In this document: positions 17,674-26,185 of the stretch, in pieces
Layout: each line of letters starts with the position of its first letter
How positions within the stretch are numbered: the stretch's first letter is position 1
Assembly (NCBI RefSeq): GCF_026626885.1
Contig: NZ_JAPNOA010000006.1
Location: forward strand, 1-64,000
DNA length: 64,000 nt
Source: Parathalassolituus penaei
GTDB lineage: Bacteria; Pseudomonadota; Gammaproteobacteria; Pseudomonadales; Oceanobacteraceae
Direction: 5' to 3'
Position numbers and translations under genes: made by a program
Notes under the pieces: model-generated
The model's input: the letters and a program-made list of their open reading frames with translations, nothing else
The model's database searches: none
What the model was told of the DNA's origin: nothing

Positions 17674-18861
17674 TCAGTCGCGTGCAAACAGGGCCGCTAC
17701 CCCCTGCCCGCCGCCGATACAGAGGGAAACCATGGCGTAACGACCACCAACACGCTGCAATTCGTACAATGCCTTGACGGTAATGATGGCACCGGTGGCA
17801 CCAATAGGATGGCCGAGAGCAATACCACTACCGTTCGGATTCAGGCGTTCGGCTGGTAACTCCAGCAAACGCGCCACCGCCAGCGCCTGGGCTGCAAAGG
17901 CTTCGTTGACTTCATAGACATCAATGTCACCGGCTTCCAGTCCCTGACGTTCCAGAATCTGGCGGATCACCGGCACCGGGCCAATGCCCATGATTTCCGG
18001 TTCCACACCGTACACGGCGTAGTCCACCAGACGCCCCAGCACCGGCAAACCTCGCTGTGCGGCGGCTTCACGCTCCATCATCACCAGCGCCGCAGCGCCA
18101 TCATTCAGACCGGACGCATTACCGGCGGTGACGGTGCCGTCTTTCTTGAACACCGGACGCAGTTTCTGCAGATCTTCCAGCGTGCAATCAAAGCGTACGT
18201 GTTCATCCTGCTTGAATTCGATCACACCTTTGCGCGATTTCAGCTCAACCGGCATGATCTGGCTGGCGAAGTGGCCATTCTCGATCGCCCGCTGGGCGCG
18301 ACGCTGGCCCTCAACCGAATAGGCATCCTGATCTTCACGGGAGATGCCGTATTTCTCTGCCACGTTCTCGGCGGTTACGCCCATATGAATGTGGTTAAAC
18401 GGACAGGTCAGAGCCGAAACCATCGGGTCGACCATCACACCATCACCCATACGTTGGCCAAAACGCGCGGTTGGCAGGTGATACGGGGCACGGCTCATGG
18501 ATTCGGCACCACCGGCCACCACGGTGTCACACAGACCCAGCTGGATTTGCTGGGCGGCACTGATAATGGCCTGCAGACCACTGCCACACAGGCGGTTCAG
18601 AGTCAGGGCCGGCGCGGTTTCCGTCACACCACCATTCAGGGCCGCAACTCGTGCCAGATACATGTCACGTGGTTCCGAGTGGATCACGTTGCCAAACACC
18701 ACCTGACCAACATCCGCACCATCAACGCCAGCGCGTTTTAATGCTTCGGCCACCACACTGGCAGCCAGATCACCGAGGGAAATATCCTTGAGACTGCCAC
18801 CGTAAGTACCAATGGCGGAACGGACGGCGCTGACCACCACCACGTCTTTGAGCGTATTCAT
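17674..18861 (-). CDS. Acetyl-CoA C-acyltransferase (thiolase)
   Basis: The 395-residue thiolase has all catalytic elements: the nucleophile in NRLCGSGLQA (Cys92), the ALGHPIGATGA histidine near 350 and the C-terminal SLCIGGGQG cysteine near 380. The N terminus KDVVVVSAVRSAIGTYGGSL resembles biosynthetic/degradative beta-ketothiolases of the AtoB/BktB type more than classical FadA (which begins with a shorter form). With FadB downstream it most likely performs the final cleavage of beta-oxidation, though an acetoacetyl-CoA role is possible. A divergent AraC-family regulator starts 278 bases away. Confidence 0.93.
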   Translation of the reverse strand: MNTLKDVVVVSAVRSAIGTYGGSLKDISLGDLAASVVAEALKRAGVDGADVGQVVFGNVIHSEPRDMYLARVAALNGGVTETAPALTLNRLCGSGLQAIISAAQQIQLGLCDTVVAGGAESMSRAPYHLPTARFGQRMGDGVMVDPMVSALTCPFNHIHMGVTAENVAEKYGISREDQDAYSVEGQRRAQRAIENGHFASQIMPVELKSRKGVIEFKQDEHVRFDCTLEDLQKLRPVFKKDGTVTAGNASGLNDGAAALVMMEREAAAQRGLPVLGRLVDYAVYGVEPEIMGIGPVPVIRQILERQGLEAGDIDVYEVNEAFAAQALAVARLLELPAERLNPNGSGIALGHPIGATGAIITVKALYELQRVGGRYAMVSLCIGGGQGVAALFARD

Positions 18862-19139
18862 ACCGGACTCCTTTTGTTGTTATCCACCAGTCAGGATAGT
18901 CACATCATCATGGCCTTGGGCCAGAGGCATTCAACAGGACCGCGCAGGCCATTACGCTGCGACCATGGTCCGGGATGCAAGTGCCATCAACTGGTATCCG
19001 GAAGGGTTTATGTGGCGACTATTTACCGTTATTTGCACCACTTCTGCCCATTGCCCAAAGAGTCGTTTACTTAACATTTTCGGACATCACACATACAATC
19101 GGGTTTTCCAGGCCAACGCCTGTTCAGCCATGAGCCACC

Positions 19140-20156
19140 ATGACCAGCGATCGCACGTCCATATCCCTGCATTACGCCCGCAGTCTTGCCAGCGCCGCCC
19201 GGCAGCTGGGGCTGGATGATCAGCAACTGCTGCGTCACGCCGGTATCGACCCAGCACTGTGCCTCGATGCCCACAAACGCCTGCGCATCACGCCCGAGCA
19301 GTTTGCCGCACTGTTACTGGGCGTCTGGCAAAATGCCAACGACGAATTTATGGGGCTGACCACCAGCCCCGCCAAATACGGCACCTTCGCCCTGATGGCA
19401 CGGCAGGCGGTGAACCAGAAAAACCTGCGCGGTGTGTATCGCCATATCAGCCGCTTTTATGCGCTGTTTACCGAAGCCATCAGCCTCAGCCTTGAAGAAG
19501 ACGGTGACGAGGCCAGATTCATCATGGCGCTCAAGGATGACAGTCTCGATACCAACCACACCTTTGCCGAATTTTTCCTGCTGCTGTGGCACCGGTTTCC
19601 AGGCTGGCTGATTGGCCGTTTTATGCCGTTGAAACGGGTCGAATTTAACTACCCGGCGCCCTTGCACGGGCGAGAATACCGACTGATTTACCCCGGCCCG
19701 GCGCTGTTTGAACAACCACGTCTGATGCTGGTATTCGACCGCGCCATGCTCGACGAACCGCTGGTGCAAACCGAACAGACCCTGCGCCAGCACCTCGATC
19801 AGGCACCGCTGGTGTGGGTCAGCCGCCCCAACTTTTTTCCGCACTTCAGCCGCAAAGTGATCAACCAGCTGCTGACGCATGGCGAGCCCGGCAACCTCGA
19901 TATGGAAACCGTCGCCAACGCACTCCACGTCACCAGCCGCACCCTGCGCCGCAAACTGACTCAGGAAAAAACCTCGTTTCAGGCCTTAAAAGACAAAACC
20001 CGCCGCGACCTCGCGATCCGTTATTTGAGCCAGCCAGAACTGACGCTGGCACAGATCTCCGCCCGACTGGGCTTCGCCGACCCCGCTGCCTTCTCGCGAG
20101 CGTTCAAACAATGGATGGGCGTACCGCCGAGTGACTATCGGCAGCAGAAGAAGTGA
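19140..20156 (+). CDS. AraC-family transcriptional regulator (arabinose-binding-domain type)
   Basis: The 338-residue protein has a large N-terminal ligand domain (residues 1-220, starting SLHYARSLASAARQLGLDDQ) of the kind found in OruR/ArgR-like AraC members. It ends with the double helix-turn-helix at about 235-335: LDMETVANALHVTSRTLRRK and LAQISARLGFADPAAFSRAF. It is divergent from the thiolase-fadB genes, so a role in sensing fatty acids or a related metabolite is plausible but unproven. A heptanucleotide repeat tract begins about 30 bases after its stop. Confidence 0.88.
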   Translation: MTSDRTSISLHYARSLASAARQLGLDDQQLLRHAGIDPALCLDAHKRLRITPEQFAALLLGVWQNANDEFMGLTTSPAKYGTFALMARQAVNQKNLRGVYRHISRFYALFTEAISLSLEEDGDEARFIMALKDDSLDTNHTFAEFFLLLWHRFPGWLIGRFMPLKRVEFNYPAPLHGREYRLIYPGPALFEQPRLMLVFDRAMLDEPLVQTEQTLRQHLDQAPLVWVSRPNFFPHFSRKVINQLLTHGEPGNLDMETVANALHVTSRTLRRKLTQEKTSFQALKDKTRRDLAIRYLSQPELTLAQISARLGFADPAAFSRAFKQWMGVPPSDYRQQKK

Positions 20157-20186
20157 CATTCAGACGTCGGGCCGGGCCGCGTTCGG

Positions 20187-20241
20187 ATCGGGCGTCGGGC
20201 GTCGGGCGTCGGGCGTCGGGCGTCGGGCGTCGGGCGTCGGG
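20187..20241. repeat. Tandem heptanucleotide tract (GTCGGGC)n
   Basis: About seven to eight perfect copies of a 7-base unit. It precedes a REP palindrome and structured repeat copy 1. Confidence 0.9.
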
Positions 20242-20251
20242 GGCGATTTTT

Positions 20252-20274
20252 GTGGGCATAAATGCCCACGCTAC
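20252..20274 (-). repeat. REP palindrome, GTAG type
   Basis: GTGGGCATAAATGCCCAC at 20252-20269 followed by GCTAC. On the minus strand this is GTAG, C, palindrome, identical to the 11.3 kb copies. Confidence 0.8.
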
Positions 20275-20559
20275 AGCAGAACATCGACTTCACTGATTGC
20301 GCCCAGCGCAGCTGGCCACCGTTAATTGTCCATCTGGGCGAGCCGGGATTCACCGCAACGGCCGACCCGGCCGGGGCATGGATGCCCCGCCAGACCCGTT
20401 GGCACAGGGACGTGCCATCGGGTCGGGGTCGAACAGCCGTTGTCGGGGAATACCGGATTCACGAGCCCAGTCGGGCAACAGCAGGGGGAGGCCCGCCCGG
20501 TCGGGGGACAAGGTCCCCCAAGAGGGCAGCAGCGTAGCCAATTAAGAAACCGAGTAGCA
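20275..20559 (+). repeat. Structured intergenic repeat, copy 1
   Basis: Copy of a family also found at 20.6, 21.0, 49.0 and 57.6 kb. In order it has an outer stem strand CCGGGATTCACCG (20343-20355), a hairpin GGGGCAT/ATGCCCC (20373-20388) and a hairpin GACCCG..GGCAC/GTGCC..CGGGTC (20393-20424). These are followed by the partner strand (CGGGGAATACCGG, 20444-20456) and a hairpin GGGGGAC/GTCCCCC (20503-20519). No protein is encoded. Confidence 0.85.
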
Positions 20560-20600
20560 GTCAGAAGTCGGACGTCGGACGTCGGACGTCGGACGTCGGA
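20560..20600. repeat. Tandem heptanucleotide tract (GTCGGAC)n
   Basis: About five copies of GTCGGAC, led by a GTCAGAA variant. It links structured repeat copies 1 and 2. Confidence 0.88.
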
Positions 20601-20890
20601 AGAACAGCATCCACCAACACACCGCTTTAACCCAGCACAGCTGGCTACCGTTAATTGCCCATCTGGGCGAGCCGGGATTCACCGCAACGGCCGACCCGGC
20701 CGGGGCATGGATGCCCCGCCAGACCCGATGGCACAGGGATGTGCCATCGGGCCGGGGTCGAAAAGCCGTTGTCGGTGAAAACCGGGAAAACGAGCCCAGT
20801 CGGGCAAAAGCAGGGGGAGGCCCGCCCGGCCGGGGGACAAGGTCCCCCACGAGGGCAAGCAGCCAGGCCTATTAACAAGCCGAGTAACCG
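20601..20890 (+). repeat. Structured intergenic repeat, copy 2
   Basis: Same order of stems as copy 1. Its outer-stem partner reads CGGTGAAAACCGG, and the upper hairpin is closed by GACCCG/CGGGCC with a mismatch. Its left end differs from copies 1 and 3 and lacks the REP. Confidence 0.85.
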
Positions 20891-20898
20891 CAAAGCGC

Positions 20899-20986
20899 CT
20901 GAAGTCTGAAGTCTGAAGTCTGAAGTCTGAAGTCTGAAGTCGGACGTCGGACGTCGGACGTCGGACGTCGGGCGTCGGGCGTCGGG
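20899..20986. repeat. Composite heptanucleotide tract (AGTCTGA)n, GTCGGAC, GTCGGGC
   Basis: Three heptamer types follow one another without interruption: about six GTCTGAA-type units, four GTCGGAC units, then GTCGGGC units. They differ by one or two bases, which shows that one heptamer lineage has expanded in blocks. Confidence 0.88.
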
Positions 20987-20996
20987 GGCGATTTTT

Positions 20997-21019
20997 GTGG
21001 GCATAAATGCCCACGCTAC
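20997..21019 (-). repeat. REP palindrome, GTAG type
   Basis: Identical in sequence and flanks to the REP at 20252-20274. Confidence 0.8.
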
Positions 21020-21304
21020 AGCAGAACATCGACTTCACTGATTTCGCCCAGCGCAGCTGGCCACCGTTAATTGTCCATCTGGGCGAGCCGGGATTCACCG
21101 CAACGGCCGACCCGGCCGGGGCATGGATGCCCCGCCAGACCCGTTGACACAGGGATGTGCCATCGGGTCGGGGTCGAAACGCCGTTGTCGGTGAAAACCA
21201 GATAAACGAGCCCAGTCGGGCAACAGCAGGGGGAGGCCCGCCCGGCCGGGGGACAAGGTCCCCCAGGAGGGCAAGCAGCCAGGCCAATTAACAAGCCGAG
21301 TAGC
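21020..21304 (+). repeat. Structured intergenic repeat, copy 3
   Basis: Nearly identical to copy 1 over its left half, including the upstream REP and part of the heptamer tract, so the whole block was recently duplicated. Its outer arms GTTAATTG and CAATTAAC can pair, enclosing the full element. Confidence 0.85.
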
Positions 21305-21363
21305 CGCCAGACGCCAGACGCCAGACGCCAGACGCCAGACGCCAGACGCCAGACGCCAGACGC
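21304..21363. repeat. Tandem heptanucleotide tract (CGCCAGA)n
   Basis: About eight copies. The reverse complement is GTCTGGC, which belongs to the same heptamer family as the GTCGGGC and GTCTGAA tracts. Confidence 0.9.
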
Positions 21364-21496
21364 CCAGCACAGCCACACTTCGCGCCTATCGCAACACCCA
21401 ATACACTCCTCCATAAAACGGATTGATGCAGGCCCGACAGGCACTTGCTCCGGCTGCTACCATGCAGCCTGACAACAAGAACATCAGGAATCATCC

Positions 21497-22033
21497 ATGT
21501 CTGTATTCACCCTTCGCCAGCTGGGACTGGTATCTGCTGTTTCACTGGTGATGGCCGGTTGTGCCACTACCCCACCACCGGTTTGCATGCCAATGGAAGA
21601 AGCACCAGTCGCGGCCGCCGCTCCTGCAACCGCAACAAGCGCGTCAGCAACCGCTACATCCGTTGCCGTCAACAGCGTCGATCAGAAAGCCGTGGCGACG
21701 GGCACCGGTATGATCTACATCCTGCGTCCGCTGAATGATCAGAGTCTGGCGTCCATGACGGTCACTCTCGACGACACCCAAGCGGGTTCAATCAAGGGCA
21801 CTACCAGTGGTGGCCAGTATCTGGTGTTCCCGGTGAGTGCTGGCAAACACACGCTCTATTCATTAGCCGAAAACCGTGCCGAGCTGGCGGTTGAGGTAAA
21901 AGACGGTGAAACCCTGTATATCCTGCAGAACGCCAGTTATGGCTTTGGCTCCGCGATCAGTGAGCTGAAACAACTGGATCAGGCGGCAGGTCTGAAGATG
22001 CTGCCGACCCTGCGTCCGGGGCGTCAGAAGTGA
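21497..22033 (+). CDS. Lipoprotein with DUF2846-like domain
   Basis: The 178-residue protein has a signal peptide with lipobox LVMAGC, so Cys22 would be acylated. An Ala/Thr/Ser-rich linker at about 30-65 is followed by a beta-rich domain (GTGMIYILRPLNDQSLASMT ... GGQYLVFPVSAGKHTLYSLA). The second part resembles DUF2846, found in small envelope lipoproteins. Asp is not at +2, so outer-membrane sorting is likely. It is a single gene between the repeat cluster and a terminator. Function unknown. Confidence 0.8.
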   Translation: MSVFTLRQLGLVSAVSLVMAGCATTPPPVCMPMEEAPVAAAAPATATSASATATSVAVNSVDQKAVATGTGMIYILRPLNDQSLASMTVTLDDTQAGSIKGTTSGGQYLVFPVSAGKHTLYSLAENRAELAVEVKDGETLYILQNASYGFGSAISELKQLDQAAGLKMLPTLRPGRQK

Positions 22034-22066
22034 GTGTCTGTGAGGTCTGAAGCCAAACGTCGCCCA

Positions 22067-22094
22067 TAAAAAACCGCCCGCAGGCGGTTTTTTT
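22067..22094 (+). terminator. Rho-independent terminator of the lipoprotein gene
   Basis: AACCGCC and GGCGGTT form a 7-base stem with a CGCA loop, followed by a run of seven T. A-rich sequence upstream allows use on the other strand as well. Confidence 0.88.
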
Positions 22095-22117
22095 ATGCAG
22101 CTGGCGGTAACACCGCT

Positions 22118-22402
22118 AGGGACCCTCTGAATAACTCGGTGCCCGCTCTGGCTTATCGGGATGGTGATGAATCACGAAGCCGGTTTGATGGCATAGCAGG
22201 CTACGTCAAAAACCGGCGACACCGAGTCATCACCATCCCGAAAGCCCCGAAGGGCGCGGGCTGCAGCACGTTTGAGCGGTGTTGACGAACTTGAAAAGGA
22301 CCCGGCCAGGTTGGTTCGTCATTTCGCTGCGTTCGTCGCCTTGCTCACACGCACTGCAGCACTCGCGCAGAGCTGTGCAGAGTTATTCAGAGTGTCCCTG
22401 GC
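22118..22402. mobile_element. MITE-like element with terminal inverted repeats
   Basis: About 285 bases bounded by near-perfect inverted repeats: AGGGACCCTCTGAATAACTC at the left end and GAGTTATTCAGAGTGTCCCT at the right. Inside, CGGGATGGTGATGA and TCATCACCATCCCG form a 14-base perfect inverted pair and GCCGGTTT/AAACCGGC another. No ORF is present. Size, terminal repeats and lack of a gene fit a non-autonomous transposon relic. No clear target-site duplication was seen. Confidence 0.6.
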
Positions 22403-22411
22403 ACACCGGTA

Positions 22412-23923
22412 TTACTGAACTTCTTTGGCAGCAATACGGGCAGACCACTCGATAGGACCAGTGATGTGTACAGACTCACCCTTGGTATCTACCGCTACAG
22501 TCACCGGCATATCCACAACGTCGAATTCGTAGATAGCTTCCATACCCAGATCCGCAAATGCCAGAACCTTGGCATCCTTGATCGCCTGGGATACCAGGTA
22601 AGCAGCACCACCAACGGCCATCAGGTATACCGCTTCGTTGTCCTTGATGGCTTCAATCGCCATTGGACCACGCTCGGATTTACCGATCATACCCAGCAGA
22701 CCGGTCTTCTCGATCACGGTGCGGGTAAACTTGTCCATACGGGTTGCAGTAGTCGGGCCTGCTGGGCCAACCACTTCGTCACGTACTGGATCAACCGGGC
22801 CTACGTAGTAAATGAAGCGACCTTTCAGATCAACTGGCAGTTCTTCGCCCTTGTTGATCATGTCGACCATACGCTTGTGAGCCGCGTCGCGGCCAGTCAG
22901 CATCTTGCCAGACAGCAGTACGGTTTCGCCGGTCTTCCACTCTTTTACTTCTTCCGGAGTAACGGTGTTCAGGTTCACGCGACGAACGCTGTCACCCACT
23001 TCCCAGCTGATTTCTGGCCAGTCTTCCAGTTTCGGAACTTCCAGTTTGGCAGCGCCAGAACCATCCAGAACAAAGTGAGTGTGACGGGTAGCGGCACAGT
23101 TAGGGATGATGGCAACCGGCTTGTTGGCAGCGTGAGTTGGATAATCCATCACTTTCACGTCCAGCACGGTGGTCAGACCACCCAGACCCTGAGCACCAAT
23201 ACCCAGCTTGTTGATCTTGTCGAACAGTTCCAGACGCAGTTCTTCAGCACGGTTCTGGGCGCCACGAGCTTGCAGTTCGTGGATGTCGATCGGTTCCAGC
23301 AGGGATTCCTTGGCCAGCAGCATGGCTTTTTCGGCAGTACCGCCGATACCAATACCCAGCATACCTGGTGGGCACCAGCCCGCGCCCATCTTAGGCACCT
23401 GTTCCAGAACCCAGTCAACGATGCTGTCAGAAGGGTTCAGCATGGCAAACTTGGACTTGGCTTCAGAGCCGCCGCCTTTGGCCGCCACATGCACGTCAAC
23501 GGTGTTCCCCGGAACCAGTTTCATGTGGATGATGGCAGGAGTGTTGTCCTTGGTGTTGGCACGCTTGCCGTCTGGATCAGCCAGAACAGACGCACGCAGA
23601 ACGTTGTCTGGGTGCAGGTAAGCACGACGAACGCCTTCGTTACACATGTCTTCAACGGACATGTCACCTTCAAACTTCACGTCCATACCAATGGTCAGGA
23701 ACACGGTCACAATACCGGTGTCCTGGCAGATTGGACGGTGGCCCATGGCACACATGCGGGAGTTGATCAGGATCTGCGCCATGGCGTCTTTGGCCGCCTT
23801 GGACTCTTCACGCTCGTACGCTTCGTTTACCGCATCGATAAAGTCTTTCGGGTGGTAGTACGAAATGTACTGCAGTGCATCGGCGACGCTCTGGATCAGG
23901 TCTTCTTGCTTGATCACTGTCAT
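22412..23923 (-). CDS. fumA: Class I fumarate hydratase (4Fe-4S)
   Basis: The 503-residue enzyme interconverts fumarate and malate in the TCA cycle. The oxygen-sensitive cluster ligands are seen in ICQDTGIV near 65, GWCPPGMLG near 190 and IPNCAATRHTHFVLDG near 285. The N-terminal alpha domain (residues 1-280) and C-terminal beta domain (VGPVDPVRDEVVGPAGPTTA) are fused as in FumA/FumB. ATG 23923 follows GAGAGA; the frame stays open upstream to 24169 but that part is rich in Cys, Pro and Arg and does not fit the family. sodB lies about 1.5 kb away, a pairing that makes sense because superoxide damages this cluster. Confidence 0.94.
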   Translation of the reverse strand: MTVIKQEDLIQSVADALQYISYYHPKDFIDAVNEAYEREESKAAKDAMAQILINSRMCAMGHRPICQDTGIVTVFLTIGMDVKFEGDMSVEDMCNEGVRRAYLHPDNVLRASVLADPDGKRANTKDNTPAIIHMKLVPGNTVDVHVAAKGGGSEAKSKFAMLNPSDSIVDWVLEQVPKMGAGWCPPGMLGIGIGGTAEKAMLLAKESLLEPIDIHELQARGAQNRAEELRLELFDKINKLGIGAQGLGGLTTVLDVKVMDYPTHAANKPVAIIPNCAATRHTHFVLDGSGAAKLEVPKLEDWPEISWEVGDSVRRVNLNTVTPEEVKEWKTGETVLLSGKMLTGRDAAHKRMVDMINKGEELPVDLKGRFIYYVGPVDPVRDEVVGPAGPTTATRMDKFTRTVIEKTGLLGMIGKSERGPMAIEAIKDNEAVYLMAVGGAAYLVSQAIKDAKVLAFADLGMEAIYEFDVVDMPVTVAVDTKGESVHITGPIEWSARIAAKEVQ

Positions 23924-24324
23924 GTAGGATCTCTCTCTGTTAGCTCTGTGCTCTTTTGAGCCTGGTGTCTGTCGGGCAGACACTCCCGGTGACAACCGCA
24001 ACGCGAGGGGGCTTGCTGCTGCCGGATAGAGGTGTGCCAGACAGACGTCTGGCACGAACGGGCCCGGATTGTACAGCAACCCGCGACGCTCTAAAACGCA
24101 AACCGGCATAGGCTTTGGTGCAAGCAGCCATTGAGCGGCTGGGGGCGATGTGCAAGGACAGCACGTCAATGATCCGGGATAGAACCGGATGCCTGGACTG
24201 GTTCCGGGCCATCGGAATAAACGGATGAATTGCCTCTGGCAGAACGATCCTGAGATTCTCGCGGATCAACCGAAGCTAAGATCACAGATGCCCGGTTCGT
24301 ACCGGGCATCTGCAACTGGGTGGC
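23924..24324. other. Intergenic region with two hairpins and a terminator
   Basis: No gene is seen in these 400 bases. They contain perfect hairpins GTGTCTG/CAGACAC (23965-23983) and GTGCCAGAC/GTCTGGCAC (24034-24055), which could lie in the fumA leader, and the terminator-like stem at 24285. Confidence 0.6.
24285..24312 (-). terminator. Strong hairpin after the coiled-coil gene
   Basis: CAGATGCCCGGT and ACCGGGCATCTG form a perfect 12-base stem with a 4-base loop. It lies 13 bases after the stop at 24325. No clear T-run follows. Confidence 0.65.
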
Positions 24325-25119
24325 TTAGCGGCTACCCGGAGAGTGCAAGGCGGTAATGCGGGCCTGAGTCTGGGTGATCAGGTTGCGCAATGTCGACAAT
24401 TCCCGAGTGAGGGACGCGTCGGTTTCACGCAGGGCGGTATCGGCGTCGCGCAGGGCTTTCAGTTTGGCATCGTTGCCCTGAATCGCTTCGGTGTTCTGGG
24501 CCATACGAATTTCCATCTCGGCTGGAATTCTCTGTACCGCGCCTTCCAGATTCATCAGTCTGTCTTGCTGGCTGGCGAGGTCCTGATTGGTTTTATCAAT
24601 CAGTGTCGACTGATCTGCCGTGACCTTGTCGAGTTTGCCCAATCGGCTATCCAGACCGGCGATGTCCTTGTCGTTGGCGGCAATCATGTCCTTGTTACGG
24701 GCGGCACTGGTGGCGACTTTGTCGAGGGCTGCGTCCTGATCTTTCAGCATGGTTTTCAGGGCATCCAACGACAGGGTGGCGTTTTCGCCGGTGACCGACA
24801 GGCGCTCGTTCAGCACTTGCAGGTTCTGGGACTGTTGTTCGATAACTTTCTGGGCATCGGCCAGCTGGGCGCTGGTGTCTTGCAGGCGGGTGAACAGGAA
24901 TCCGGCAAAACCACAGGCCCCCACCGCCAGAATCATGGCCAGCATGGCAACACCGGAACCACCGCTGGAGCCAGTATCACGGCTGGCGGTACGAGAAGCC
25001 GGTTCAGAACGGGAGGAGGATGCGCCACCACGGGTTTTCTTCAACTGACGCTGACGCAGTTCAATGTCGTCGTCCATCGGCATGATGTCGGGCACTACAG
25101 GCTCTTTGATATTGTCCAT
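24325..25119 (-). CDS. Single-pass membrane protein with long coiled coil
   Basis: The 264-residue protein has a charged, Ser/Arg-rich cytoplasmic head (residues 1-55), one membrane helix at about 57-80 (VAMLAMILAVGACGFAGFLF) and then about 170 residues of heptad-like coiled coil (LQDTSAQLADAQKVIEQQSQ onward). No enzymatic domain is visible. It sits between fumA and sodB, all near one another but sodB is divergent. Similar coiled-coil proteins of unknown role occur beside fumarase in pseudomonads (recollection, not checked). Confidence 0.7.
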   Translation of the reverse strand: MDNIKEPVVPDIMPMDDDIELRQRQLKKTRGGASSSRSEPASRTASRDTGSSGGSGVAMLAMILAVGACGFAGFLFTRLQDTSAQLADAQKVIEQQSQNLQVLNERLSVTGENATLSLDALKTMLKDQDAALDKVATSAARNKDMIAANDKDIAGLDSRLGKLDKVTADQSTLIDKTNQDLASQQDRLMNLEGAVQRIPAEMEIRMAQNTEAIQGNDAKLKALRDADTALRETDASLTRELSTLRNLITQTQARITALHSPGSR

Positions 25120-25401
25120 GACCGCTTCCGGTAAATTGTAAATCGGTGAAACACAGGCATTGCCTGATCGTCAAAAATTACTACCAGTATACAGAGAAAA
25201 AGTGTCAGAAAACGGGTTTCAGGTGGCAGCAGAGACCGGAAATACAATAGAGGCTGGCTATTGACCACAGATAGCCGATGCCTTCCAACGAGTGTTATCA
25301 TGCTTGCGATTGAGGGGCACCGACACTTGAATTTCTGTGCACCGCCCCCATCTCATGCAACGCATGCAACCCGACTTAGCCAGAATAATGGAGATCACTT
25401 C

Positions 25402-25986
25402 ATGGCCTTTGAACTTCCAGCACTGCCGTACGCAAAAGACGCCCTGGTTCCACACATGTCTGTAGAGACTCTGGAATTCCACCACGGCAAACACCACAAG
25501 ACTTACGTTGACAAGCTGAACGGTCTGATTCCAGGCACCGAATTCGAAGGCAAGACTCTGGAAGAGATCATCAAGACCTCTTCTGGTGGTGTGTTCAACA
25601 ACGCAGCCCAGATCTGGAACCACACCTTCTTCTGGAACAGCCTGTCTCCAAACGGCGGCGGCGAGCCAACTGGCGCTATCGCTGATGCCATCAACGCTGC
25701 TTTCGGTTCTTTCGCCGAATTCCAGGCCAAGTTCAACGACAAGGCTGTTAACAACTTCGGTTCTTCCTGGACCTGGCTGGTGAAGAAAGCTGACGGTTCC
25801 CTGGACATCGTTAACACTTCCAACGCTGCTACCCCAATCACCGAAGAAGGCGTCACTCCGATCCTGACCGTTGACCTGTGGGAACACGCTTACTACATCG
25901 ATTACCGCAACGTACGTCCTAACTACCTGGGTGGCTTCTGGGCCCTGGTTAACTGGGAATTCGCAAACGCCAACCTGGCTGCGTAA
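25402..25986 (+). CDS. sodB: Iron superoxide dismutase
   Basis: The 194-residue enzyme converts superoxide to peroxide and oxygen in the cytosol. Metal ligands are His27 ([13 protein letters not shown]), the His in WNHTFFW near 74, and Asp and His in [14 protein letters not shown] near 157-161. [15 protein letters not shown] and [14 protein letters not shown] are typical of the Fe form. GGAG lies 9 bases upstream of ATG 25402. The codon choice is noticeably restricted, consistent with high expression. It is followed by a strong terminator. Confidence 0.96.
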   Translation: MAFELPALPYAKDALVPHMSVETLEFHHGKHHKTYVDKLNGLIPGTEFEGKTLEEIIKTSSGGVFNNAAQIWNHTFFWNSLSPNGGGEPTGAIADAINAAFGSFAEFQAKFNDKAVNNFGSSWTWLVKKADGSLDIVNTSNAATPITEEGVTPILTVDLWEHAYYIDYRNVRPNYLGGFWALVNWEFANANLAA

Positions 25987-26044
25987 TTCGTACAACACTC
26001 ATTCCTGAGTGTGCGACTGCCAGTGCTTGTGCTGGCAGGTCGAG

Positions 26045-26080
26045 AAAAAATCCGGTACCCGCAAGGGGCCGGATTTTTTT
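26045..26080 (+). terminator. Rho-independent terminator of sodB
   Basis: AAAAAATCCGG and CCGGATTTTTT pair through the A/T flanks around a 13-base loop, giving a strong terminator usable in both directions. Confidence 0.88.
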
Positions 26081-26185
26081 ATGGCCGCCGTTCAGCCTGT
26101 CCGGCTTCAGCCAAAAACACAGCGGTGTGTTGAGGCAGCAATAACCTTTACACTGCCGCTTCTGCTTCCGGTTCGGGCTATCCGT

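Larger units (their letters stand above)
20157..21496. other. Gene-free repeat cluster
   Basis: About 1.3 kb without any credible gene. It holds three copies of a structured repeat, four heptanucleotide tracts and two REP palindromes. Many overlapping frames exist on both strands, but they only reflect the repeats. Confidence 0.85.

Noticed and set aside
20187-21363. CRISPR array
   Set aside because: Repeats are contiguous 7-base units without spacers, and no cas genes are present.
20131-21494. Many overlapping frames of 60-200 residues on both strands in the repeat cluster
   Set aside because: They track the structured repeats and heptamers, recur in several frames, and base changes preserve stems rather than codons.
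22466-23959. A 497-residue frame antisense to fumA
   Set aside because: The fumarase reading is unmistakable; the antisense has no family features.
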